From positions 1 to 56,938 of the forward strand of contig CAZFCK010000002.1 of NCBI GenBank assembly GCA_964517355.1: a DNA stretch of 56,938 nt, given 5' to 3'. The notes below the pieces were generated by a model. It ran no database searches and was not told the DNA's origin. It saw only the letters and a program-made list of their open reading frames with translations. Shown here piece by piece: positions 25,217 to 32,393 of this stretch; positions within the stretch are counted from its first letter, which is position 1, and each line of letters starts with the position of its first letter. Source of the DNA: CAZFCK01 sp964517355. Its GTDB lineage: Bacteria; Desulfobacterota; Desulfovibrionia; Desulfovibrionales; Desulfovibrionaceae. Position numbers and translations under genes: made by a program.

Positions 25217-25404
25217 AGGCTGTGTTTCTAAATTCGTTTCGAAAAGAAAATGCGAGAGGGGAAACCCTTTGAAAAGGGTTTTCCCCTCTCGCGCTCTCCC
25301 TTTCCCAAACTTTCTAATTTTGAGGAGGTTAAATATATCATTTTGATTTCTTACGATGTTTTTGAACGGCCTTCCATAATCATTTTTATTATAGAAACAG
25401 GCCC
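25217..25404 (-). repeat. Family C mini-element with terminal inverted repeats (MITE-like)
   Basis: 188 bp, inverted relative to 21439-21624 and differing at only a few positions. A TA dinucleotide flanks both ends (ctattTA before GGCTGTGTTTCTA, and TA after CAGGCCC), as expected of a TA target duplication. The same is not obvious at the 21439 copy. Confidence 0.75.
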
Positions 25405-25535
25405 TAGTGGAGCGAGGATAATGTTGAGCACCATGTGCTCTCAGTCATATGCGGAAAAGTCGGAAATGAAAAGGCGCTCGTGTTTTTCAACGATCGTAAT
25501 CATAAATATCAAGGTGTTGAAATAGAAAAGTCAGG

Positions 25536-25688
25536 TTATTCTTTGCGTTGCAGGTCACGTTGATATGCTTTCCATCCGGGACAGATCTTCGTGTGCAAGC
25601 GCCACAACCACGCCAAAAAGGAATGGGGCTTGTCCTCTGCCTTGCGGCGGAACGAACAGGTTTCGCAACTGTGTTTCTTTTCGCTCAT
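25536..25688 (-). CDS. 50-residue Cys-containing protein downstream of permease genes
   Basis: 50 residues starting MSEKKHSCETCSFRRKAEDK, with a CxxC pair near the N-terminus, an aromatic centre (FLAWLWRLHTKICPGWKAY) and a basic C-terminus. GAGGAAAA precedes the start. It lies 37 bases after the dppC-like permease gene on the same strand and is probably in its transcript. The CxxC could bind a metal, but no family is recognised. Confidence 0.6.
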   Translation of the reverse strand: MSEKKHSCETCSFRRKAEDKPHSFLAWLWRLHTKICPGWKAYQRDLQRKE

Positions 25689-25725
25689 GGCTTTTTCCTC
25701 TGCGTATGCCGCTGTTGCGTGTTGG

Positions 25726-26562
25726 TCAGGACTTGAGTCTGGGATCGAAAATGTCACGCAGACTTTCCCCCAACAGGTTGTAGCCCAATACAGTGAAAAG
25801 GATGGCCAGACCGGGAAACATTGAGAGCCAGGGAGCTATTTCCAGTACGTCTTTGCCTTCCATGAGAATATTGCCCCACGACGGTGTGGGTGGTTGCACG
25901 CCCAACCCGAGAAAGCTGAGCGCTGATTCCGTAAGAATTGCGCCGGCCACGCCCAGAGTGGCCGATACAAGAACGGGGGCAACGGCATTGGGCAGGACGT
26001 GCACCGTCAGAATGCGTACCGGTCCGGCTCCGGCGAGTTTGGCCGCGGCCACGAAATCACGCTCACGCAAAGTGAGTGTTTCGGCGCGCACCAGGCGCGC
26101 CACGCCCATCCAGGAGGTCAGGCCGATGACCACCATGATGTTCATGAGACTGGGCTCCAGAAAGGCGATAACGGCCAGAATGAGGAAAAAGGAGGGAAAG
26201 CAGAGCATCACGTCCACGCCGCGCATGATCAGCTCGTCCACCAGCCCGCCGAAATAGCCGGCCAGGAGCCCCAGTACCAGGCCGATCGCCACGGATATGC
26301 CCACGGCCACGAAACCGACCCACAGCGAGACACGCGCGCCGTAGAGCATGCGCGACAAGATGTCACGCCCCAAAGCGTCAGTTCCCAGGAGATGGTGCGG
26401 TCCGGGAGATTGCAGCATGGCGTCCACATTCAACGCCGTGGGGTCGTATGGCGCGAGCCACGGCGCGAGAATAGCGGCCAGGCTCATGACGCAGACAATG
26501 CCGCCGCCGAGGGCCAGGAGACCGTAGCGAGACCACCAGCGTCTTGAAAGAAGCATTCGCAT
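25726..26562 (-). CDS. Peptide/nickel-type ABC transporter permease (DppC-like)
   Basis: A 278-residue inner-membrane permease of the DppC/OppC family with six predicted helices. It has the family motif GTDALGRDILSRMLYGARVS after the first helix and the EAA loop (RERDFVAAAKLAGAGPVRI) that docks an ATPase. TGATG joins it to the upstream DppB-like permease gene, so they are coupled. No binding protein or ATPase gene lies beside the pair; these must come from elsewhere. The ligand is unknown. Confidence 0.9.
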   Translation of the reverse strand: MRMLLSRRWWSRYGLLALGGGIVCVMSLAAILAPWLAPYDPTALNVDAMLQSPGPHHLLGTDALGRDILSRMLYGARVSLWVGFVAVGISVAIGLVLGLLAGYFGGLVDELIMRGVDVMLCFPSFFLILAVIAFLEPSLMNIMVVIGLTSWMGVARLVRAETLTLRERDFVAAAKLAGAGPVRILTVHVLPNAVAPVLVSATLGVAGAILTESALSFLGLGVQPPTPSWGNILMEGKDVLEIAPWLSMFPGLAILFTVLGYNLLGESLRDIFDPRLKS

Positions 26563-27593
26563 CAGTGCCTCCCCCGCAAACGGATACGCGGATCGGCCAG
26601 CCCGTATCCGACATCGGCCAGCAGATTCCCCGCCAGGGTGAGCAGCGCGCCCAACACCAGGTTGCCCATAATGAGTGGGTAATCCCTGGACATGACGCCC
26701 TGGTAGAATAGTTGCCCCAATCCGGGAAGTGCGAAGATGGATTCGATGATCACGCTGCCGCCGATAAGCGCGGGCACGGAGAGCCCCAGGATGGTGATGA
26801 CGGGCAACAATGCGTTGCGCAGAGCGTGCTTAAAAACAACCGTGCGCGTTTCGAGCCCCTTGGCTCGCGCGGTAAGGATGTAATCCTGGCGCAAAACTTC
26901 GAGCATGCTGGTGCGCATGAAACGCGACATGCCCGCCAGGCTGCCGAAGGTGTAGATAAAGATCGGGAGGATAAGGTGGCTTGTGAGGTCCCACAGTTTC
27001 CCCACCGTGTTCAGATTGTTGTAGTCCAGGGATTTGAGTCCGGAAATGGGCAGGATCGGGAAATGGATGCCCAAGAGCAGCATCAGGAGCAGGGCCAGCC
27101 AAAAGCCCGGCATGGCGAAACCGATGAACACGAAAACAGTGGATATCCGGTCAAAGAGCCGCCCCTGCCGGCAGGCGGCGATGACGCCGATGGGAATGCT
27201 GATCAACAGAGAGAGGAACATGGAGACCACGTTCATGGAAAAAGTGAGGGGAAGCCGTTCTTTGATTTTATCCCACACGGGGCGGTGGTCGCCGCTCATG
27301 GAGCGTCCGAAGTCGAATTTCGCCAAGCGTTGCAGCCAGTTCACGTATTGTACGGGGAGCGGTTTGTCCAATCCGTACAGTTTTTCGAGCCGTTCCCTGG
27401 CTTCGGCCCCGGCTTCAGGGTTGAGCGTGGTCTGCAGATCCGTGGGGGAGCCGGGAGCCAGATGGATGACCCAAAAACTGATGACCGTGATGCCGAAGAA
27501 CACAACGCCAACCCAAAGCAGCTTTGTGCCCAACCGGAGAGCCAGGCGCATGAGCGGCGAACTGGCGAGGCGCGTGGTTTTTGTGCGGGGCAT
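26562..27593 (-). CDS. Peptide/nickel-type ABC transporter permease (DppB-like)
   Basis: A 343-residue permease of the DppB/OppB family. The first helix is followed by the periplasmic region with LYGLDKPLPVQYVNWLQRLA and FDFGRSM, both typical. The EAA loop is EVLRQDYILTARAKGLETR. It pairs with the DppC-like permease (one-base overlap). The long first periplasmic loop and overall order match oligopeptide/dipeptide importers. It is an orphan pair, unlike the complete operon at 48.5-54 kb. Confidence 0.9.
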   Translation of the reverse strand: MPRTKTTRLASSPLMRLALRLGTKLLWVGVVFFGITVISFWVIHLAPGSPTDLQTTLNPEAGAEARERLEKLYGLDKPLPVQYVNWLQRLAKFDFGRSMSGDHRPVWDKIKERLPLTFSMNVVSMFLSLLISIPIGVIAACRQGRLFDRISTVFVFIGFAMPGFWLALLLMLLLGIHFPILPISGLKSLDYNNLNTVGKLWDLTSHLILPIFIYTFGSLAGMSRFMRTSMLEVLRQDYILTARAKGLETRTVVFKHALRNALLPVITILGLSVPALIGGSVIIESIFALPGLGQLFYQGVMSRDYPLIMGNLVLGALLTLAGNLLADVGYGLADPRIRLRGRH

Positions 27594-27735
27594 TATGCTG
27601 ATTCTCCCTGTTGATGAAGATATGTAAGCCGATCCGTGGGGAAAGTGAATGCTGCTTTGGCCATCCGTAAGGTGTATAAGATCATGGCTGACGGCTAGTT
27701 GCCTTAAAGATGATGTGTTTTTGTGCTCCGCCCCA
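27594..27735. other. Intergenic sequence upstream of the permease pair
   Basis: No gene is seen. The promoter for the permease genes should lie here or in the adjoining repeat, but no convincing hexamers were found. Confidence 0.3.
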
Positions 27736-27836
27736 ACGCATTTTCCCTGTGGAAAAGGCTCATCCTTGAAACAATGTCCATTGTTTCAGGGAAATGCATA
27801 AGAGCATCTAACTTTATCAAAGTAAAGACGCTCTAA
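27736..27836 (-). repeat. Family B structured repeat
   Basis: Copy 6, minus orientation. It begins on the minus strand with TTTAGAGCGTCTTTA. The second stem around CCCTGAAACA/TGTTTC is good and the third is diverged. Confidence 0.75.
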
Positions 27837-27935
27837 ACCCCGCCAGGGGGGAACGCCCCCCCCGGTCCCGCGAATATCGTGCTTAACATTGCCAATATAC
27901 TCACAGGCTATGCCAGTCACAAAGTTTTGGAGATT

Positions 27936-27965
27936 CTCAAGAACCTTTTTCAAAAGGTTCTTGAG
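27936..27965. terminator. Long perfect hairpin downstream of the rdgC-like genes
   Basis: CTCAAGAACCTTTT pairs with AAAAGGTTCTTGAG almost without a loop. It lies about 50 bases beyond the stop of the minus-strand gene at 28016 and may end that operon, although no long T tract follows on the minus strand. Confidence 0.5.
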
Positions 27966-28015
27966 CCGCCGGAGGCAAACCAATTCAAAGTTACAATGCT
28001 TTCGTCCTTGTTCCG

Positions 28016-28546
28016 TTACGCGTTATCAGCGTGCACCCATTCGCGAACGCGGCGTTCTTCTTCGCTCCATTGCGGGCTCAGCCGCAATTGAAGGAATTGT
28101 TTGAACAGGGCGTCCATAAAGTCGATATAGCGCTCCATGAGAAAAACTTTTTCAAAGAACGCCGCATCGGGATCGTCGTCCGGCTCCTTGCCGGCTTCTA
28201 TCTTTGGGGTGCGCAGTCCGGAAATGGTGAAGTTTTCGGCTTTGACGGATCCCTGCCACACTTCCGTATCGCGTTCCAGCCGGATTTGCATTTTATTCAC
28301 TTTTTTTCCATAGGCCAAGCCCAGCCGGGCCTCTTTGAGTTCGGACATGGCGCCGCTGACAGTGGCGGTTTCCACGTTGTCTCCCTCGCCGCCTTGTACA
28401 CTGATGCGCTGCTCCACATAACATGCGAACGCAACGCCGTCCGGGGTGCTGAATTGCCCGTTGGTTGTTTCGCTTTTGAACCAAAGCCAGGTAAGGAAGT
28501 CCTGGCCCAGGATCACGTCGATCATCTGCCCAAGATACAGATCCAT
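28016..28546 (-). CDS. RdgC-like protein, C-terminal half
   Basis: A 176-residue protein whose layout matches the second half of E. coli-type RdgC. It has LTWLWFKSETTNGQF, then a central SELKEARLGLAYGKKVNKMQ region with beta strands corresponding to the GKVVTKLALDWQQR region of RdgC, and a final helix FMDALFKQFLQLR. RdgC forms a ring around double-stranded DNA and restrains RecA. It is 13 bases after the N-terminal-half gene. The start follows AAGGAG. The homology was judged by eye and is weaker than for the upstream half. Confidence 0.55.
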   Translation of the reverse strand: MDLYLGQMIDVILGQDFLTWLWFKSETTNGQFSTPDGVAFACYVEQRISVQGGEGDNVETATVSGAMSELKEARLGLAYGKKVNKMQIRLERDTEVWQGSVKAENFTISGLRTPKIEAGKEPDDDPDAAFFEKVFLMERYIDFMDALFKQFLQLRLSPQWSEEERRVREWVHADNA

Positions 28547-28559
28547 GAATGCTCCTTGA

Positions 28560-29174
28560 TTACGCGAAGTTGGAGGCTTCTAAGGCGTCGAGTTTGGGTT
28601 GCGCTTCGGGGCCCATGAGTTGCAGCGCCAGAAAATAGGGCGTGAGTGGCTCAAGGTGCAGGTCGAAGGTTTCCGTGAAAAGTTCCATAAACAGTTCGCA
28701 GACCTTGTCGCGCGTGCAATCAAACCAGATGGAATTGTCTTCCCTGTTCCATATGGCGTTGAACTCCGCGGGGATGGGGAGAGAGCGCGCACGCAGCTTG
28801 AGCATGATTTGCTCTTTGATTTCCTTTTTCTGGTCGCGGGAAACGCCTTTGCGCCCTTGTTCCTTGGCTTCGCGCTCCGCCTCGCGCAGGGCGAGCTGGA
28901 AATGCTTCTTGAAGACAGCAGGGGGCACGCGGCGGGTGTCGAGCCGGAGGCTGAAGGCGATGTAACCGCCTTTTTCCGGAGGCGCGACGCGCCATTCGGT
29001 ATCCAGCCAGTCATCGAAACAGACCCAGCCCCACGAACGTTCATCCGCGTTATGGTCGATGTCTTTGATGGCGAATTTTTTCAAGAGGTCGGGAATGCGC
29101 GGCCACAATTCGTCGGGTACGGGCTCAACGGGGCGATAGCGCGTGAAGCTTGTGCTTCCGGCGAGAAATGCCAT
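28560..29174 (-). CDS. RdgC-like protein, N-terminal half
   Basis: 204 residues. It aligns by eye with the first 170-200 residues of RdgC: an N-terminal beta region with WGWVCFDDW, then YIAFSLRLDTRRVPPAVFKK, a basic coiled-coil-like helix (REAEREAKEQGRKGVSRDQK) matching the RdgC segment rich in K/E before LLPRAF, then a WFDCTRDKVCELF segment matching the region holding VDCASAKKAE. RdgC family proteins are normally about 300 residues, so this gene and the next appear to encode one function in two chains. The start follows AAGGAG. Confidence 0.65.
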   Translation of the reverse strand: MAFLAGSTSFTRYRPVEPVPDELWPRIPDLLKKFAIKDIDHNADERSWGWVCFDDWLDTEWRVAPPEKGGYIAFSLRLDTRRVPPAVFKKHFQLALREAEREAKEQGRKGVSRDQKKEIKEQIMLKLRARSLPIPAEFNAIWNREDNSIWFDCTRDKVCELFMELFTETFDLHLEPLTPYFLALQLMGPEAQPKLDALEASNFA

Positions 29175-29272
29175 GAGAGGCTCCTTGTTGTAGTGAACAT
29201 GGTGAACATGGGAGTGGAGTTGTAGCGCATCTTCACAAACAGTGCCAGGGGCGCTAACGCCCCCTATCCGGG

Positions 29273-29632
29273 TCAGATCGAGTCTGCTTCGTGGATTTCG
29301 GTCCAGTTTTCGTCAATGCATTTTTTGACGCGCTGCCAATGAGGGCCGCCGAAGTTGTATATCTCAACCAACCGGATGAATGTTTGCGATTCTTCCTGAA
29401 AAGCGAGGATCAGAGCGTCGAGGGCCTGCAGCATGCGCCGCATGCCTTGTAAAGGAGTCTTCAAGGAAGGGGCGGTGTCATCCTTTGGGGGCGCATCATC
29501 GGGCGATACGCGCGGCGATTGCTGTTCAGGGGGGGCCGGCGCGATTTCCTGGTCTTTGAGCGAAGCTGCGGCTGGCTGGAGAAGCAGTGCTCCGCCAAGG
29601 GTCATGAAGAGCAGCAAAATGAAAAGGCGCAT
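29273..29632 (-). CDS. Exported small protein sharing a domain with its neighbour
   Basis: 119 residues. A signal peptide (MRLFILLLFMTLGGALLLQ, then PAAAS) is followed by a Pro/Asp-rich linker of about 40 residues. The C-terminal domain, MLQALDALILAF plus QEESQTFIRLVEIYNFGGPH and WQRVKKCIDE, is clearly related to that of the protein encoded at 29740-30012. A near-perfect AAAGGAGG precedes the start. The function is unknown. It lies between the rdgC-like genes and mnmE on the minus strand. Confidence 0.7.
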   Translation of the reverse strand: MRLFILLLFMTLGGALLLQPAAASLKDQEIAPAPPEQQSPRVSPDDAPPKDDTAPSLKTPLQGMRRMLQALDALILAFQEESQTFIRLVEIYNFGGPHWQRVKKCIDENWTEIHEADSI

Positions 29633-29739
29633 GATGTCCTCCTTTGGCACGGGGGCGATGCGTTACGGAAAAGTTGCCAACCCGAATCTGGAGATGTGTT
29701 TCACTGCGGAACGGGATGCTCGTGAGTTCTGCAAGTCGC

Positions 29740-30012
29740 CTAACCTGTGGGGCTGTCGTCATCCATGAAACGGGTAAGATCGGCATTGTTTTTCCAGGGA
29801 GTGGATTCCTGGCGTGGTCGTGCTTCGTGGCGCGTCTGTTCCTGTTCGTTGTAGACCTGTTCGATGGTTTTTTCCACCTTGAGCCAGCCCGCCCCTCCCT
29901 GGGTATAGATGCTTATGAGCTTGACGAATGTTTCGGATTCGTTTTGCAGAGCTTGCAACAGCAGTCTCATGGCCTCTGCCACGGGCACTCCGGATTCTCT
30001 GTGCAAGGACAT
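29740..30012 (-). CDS. Cytoplasmic small protein, paralogue of the exported neighbour
   Basis: 90 residues without a signal peptide. The core, EAMRLLLQALQNESETFVKL and ISIYTQGGAGWLKVEKTIEQ, matches the C-terminal domain of the exported protein at 29273-29632. The tail is polar and charged. The start follows AGGAGAGAA. The shared pattern is (Q)xESxTFxxLxxIYxxGGxxWxxVxKxIxx. The function is unknown. Confidence 0.65.
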   Translation of the reverse strand: MSLHRESGVPVAEAMRLLLQALQNESETFVKLISIYTQGGAGWLKVEKTIEQVYNEQEQTRHEARPRQESTPWKNNADLTRFMDDDSPTG

Positions 30013-30215
30013 GGTGTTCTCTCCTGGGCCTGTGCGGTGGAAACCCCTGTGACAGGGGCTGATGTGCGCTCCTCTTTCCGAAAATTTCATTTACGGAGTA
30101 TTGAGGTTTTCACCTGAGAACGTTTTGACGCAATGATGCTCCGCGTTGTCGCGCAAGGGAAACAGGAAGCTAATGAATAATACAACCGGAAGGAATAATA
30201 TGCAAAGGGAAAGGG

Positions 30216-31619
30216 CTATTTTCCGATGCAGAATTGGTCGAATACGGCGTTGAGCACTTCGTCCGGGCAGATGGCGCCGGTAAGGATATCCAATTGCGTC
30301 ATGGCGGCTTCGAGCCGCACGTCGAGCAGGTCGTAGGTTTGCCCCTCATGGAGTTCCGTTCGCAGGGCTGCAAGTTCCGCGAGGGCCAGCTTCAGGGCCT
30401 GGGTTTGGCGCAGGTTCGGGGCAAGGTCTCCTGCGGGAGGTGCTCCGGATAAACGGTCGCGCAAGCGTCGGGCCAGCAGTTCCATACCTTCCCCGGTGGC
30501 CGCGCTGACACGCAGCGTTTCGAATCCCAGAGCCTGCAGTTCGGGCAGGGCGGCGGGAGCAGATGACAGATCGCATTTGTTGCACAACGCGAGCACGCGC
30601 CCCGGCGTGAGCCCGGCCAGGAGTTCGCGTTCATCCGGGGCCAACGGAAGCGAGGCGTCGTGCACGAACAGCACCAGGTCTGCTTGAGAAGCGAGATCGC
30701 GGCTTTTGGCGAGGCCGTGGCGTTCCACGATGTCGCCTGTTTCGCGCAGTCCCGCCGTATCCACAAGCCGAAGCGGCAGACCGTCGAGGAGCAGGGGTTC
30801 TTCGAGGTAATCGCGCGTGGTGCCCGGAATCTCGGTGACAATAGCGCGTTCGAAGCCGAGCAGGGCGTTGAGCAGGCTTGATTTTCCGGCGTTGACGTGT
30901 CCCGCCAACACGGCGAGAGCGCCTTCACGCCAAGCGCGGGCGCGGGCATGGGCATCGATCAGTTCCTTGATGGATTCGAGGATCGGCTCAAGCATCGCAT
31001 CGAGCTGTTCTGGCGAAGCCTCTTCCACTTCATCTTCGGGAAAATCCAAGGCCAGGCAGAGTTGCTGTTTAAGGCGCAGGAGTTTAGCGCGCAGATTGCG
31101 CATTTGTTGACCGAGCCTGCCCGAGAGTTTCGCCTGCGCCAGGCGCAATCCTTCCCTGGAAGGGGCGGCAATGGCCTCGGCAACGGCCTCGGCCTGAGTC
31201 AGGTCCAGCCGTCCATTGAGAAAAGCGCGTTTTGTGAATTCTCCCTTTTCCGCCGCGAGAGCTCCGCACGCGAACAGGGCCTCAAGCGCCGCGGCCAGGA
31301 TGGCGGGGCCTCCATGGCAATTGATTTCCACCACGTCCTCGCCCGTATAGGATCGCGGGCCGGGCATGTAGGCCACGAGCACTTCGTCTATGCACAGTCC
31401 GGACCGGGGCTCCAGCAGGTGGCCATGGTGCAGCATGCGGGGGGTGAAATCGCTGAAGGCGTTGGTGGACGAACGGAAAAGGACCCGGGCCAATGCTTTG
31501 GCCTCGGGTCCGCTGATTCGGATGATGCCGACGCCCCCTGCTCCGGGAGGCGTGGCAATGGCGGCTATGGTTCGCCCGTGCTTATTTGGGTCACTGGGCG
31601 CGTTACGGGGGTGCGTCAT
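30216..31619 (-). CDS. mnmE: tRNA modification GTPase MnmE
   Basis: A 467-residue GTPase that works with MnmG to make the cmnm5 modification at the wobble uridine of several tRNAs. The N-terminal folate-binding domain begins TIAAIATPPGAGGVGIIRIS. The G domain has Walker A GHVNAGKSSLLN (the usual Pro after the first Gly region is Val here), the PGTTRD switch, DTAGLRE and NKCDL. It ends with FDQFCIGK, the conserved C-[ILV]-G-K tail. It starts 11 bases after jag in the conserved rpmH-rnpA-yidD-yidC-jag-mnmE order. Confidence 0.95.
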   Translation of the reverse strand: MTHPRNAPSDPNKHGRTIAAIATPPGAGGVGIIRISGPEAKALARVLFRSSTNAFSDFTPRMLHHGHLLEPRSGLCIDEVLVAYMPGPRSYTGEDVVEINCHGGPAILAAALEALFACGALAAEKGEFTKRAFLNGRLDLTQAEAVAEAIAAPSREGLRLAQAKLSGRLGQQMRNLRAKLLRLKQQLCLALDFPEDEVEEASPEQLDAMLEPILESIKELIDAHARARAWREGALAVLAGHVNAGKSSLLNALLGFERAIVTEIPGTTRDYLEEPLLLDGLPLRLVDTAGLRETGDIVERHGLAKSRDLASQADLVLFVHDASLPLAPDERELLAGLTPGRVLALCNKCDLSSAPAALPELQALGFETLRVSAATGEGMELLARRLRDRLSGAPPAGDLAPNLRQTQALKLALAELAALRTELHEGQTYDLLDVRLEAAMTQLDILTGAICPDEVLNAVFDQFCIGK

Positions 31620-31630
31620 AAGGTGGACGG

Positions 31631-32332
31631 CTAATCGGCGTTATTGGCCTGATAGTTGTTTTCTCTGTTCACCTGGCCACGGGGGCGGTGTTGACCGCGT
31701 TTCGGTAAAATGATGACACGTTTCAACGGGCCGTCGCCTTTACTACGGGTAGTGATGGTGTCATCTTCCTGAAGCGCCAGATGGACGAGGCGACGATGGT
31801 ACGAACTCAAAGGCTTCGTGCTGAGCGGTTTGCCCAAATGTTTGGCTTTATCAGCCAAGTGCAGGGCGAGTTGCCGCAGGTTTTCGTCTTGCCGTTCGCG
31901 ATAGTCGCCCGTATCAATCTGTATTTTTATGGGATCCGGCCATTTGTTGGCCACGATTCTGTTAACGAGGTACTGCACGGCGGCCAGGGTCTGCCCTTCG
32001 CGGCCAATGAGAAGGCCCGAATTTTCGTCATCCTGAATGATAACACGTGCGCGGGACGCATCTTCAACATCCACGTCGATATCCGGCAAAGGGATGATGG
32101 GCGATACGATGCGGTCCACCACAGTGGTGATCATGGCCTTGAGTTCCATGTAGCTATCGCGCCGCCGGGCTCTGATGCGGGCTTTCTTTATGCCAACGAG
32201 TCCGAAGATGCCTCCTTTGGAGTCGGCGATGATTTCAATTTCAAGCTTTTCACGGTCGGTACCGAAAAAGTCACAAGCCGCAGCGATGGCGTCATCAATG
32301 GTTTTGCCCTCGAATTCGAGATATTCGCTCAT
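31631..32332 (-). CDS. jag: RNA-binding protein Jag / KhpB
   Basis: A 233-residue protein with the three Jag domains: Jag_N (YLEFEGKTIDDAIAAACDFF and FGLVGIKKARIR), a KH domain (LLIGREGQTLAAVQYLVNRI) and an R3H domain (SSYHRRLVHLALQEDDTITT, then GPLKRVII). Jag/KhpB proteins bind RNA and accompany YidC in gene order. The start at 32330-32332 follows AAGGAG; a longer frame to 32350 has no signal for initiation. The basic, Asn/Gln-rich tail (after KRGQHRPRGQ) is an addition of about 20 residues. Confidence 0.93.
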   Translation of the reverse strand: MSEYLEFEGKTIDDAIAAACDFFGTDREKLEIEIIADSKGGIFGLVGIKKARIRARRRDSYMELKAMITTVVDRIVSPIIPLPDIDVDVEDASRARVIIQDDENSGLLIGREGQTLAAVQYLVNRIVANKWPDPIKIQIDTGDYRERQDENLRQLALHLADKAKHLGKPLSTKPLSSYHRRLVHLALQEDDTITTRSKGDGPLKRVIILPKRGQHRPRGQVNRENNYQANNAD

Positions 32333-32393
32333 GAAGTCTCCTTGACACACTTACACACAGACTTTGGATGCATGTTTCACCAATAATGGGTGT

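Noticed and set aside
30897..31634. A 245-codon plus-strand frame opposite mnmE
   Set aside because: Antisense to a clear mnmE; no initiation site or domain.
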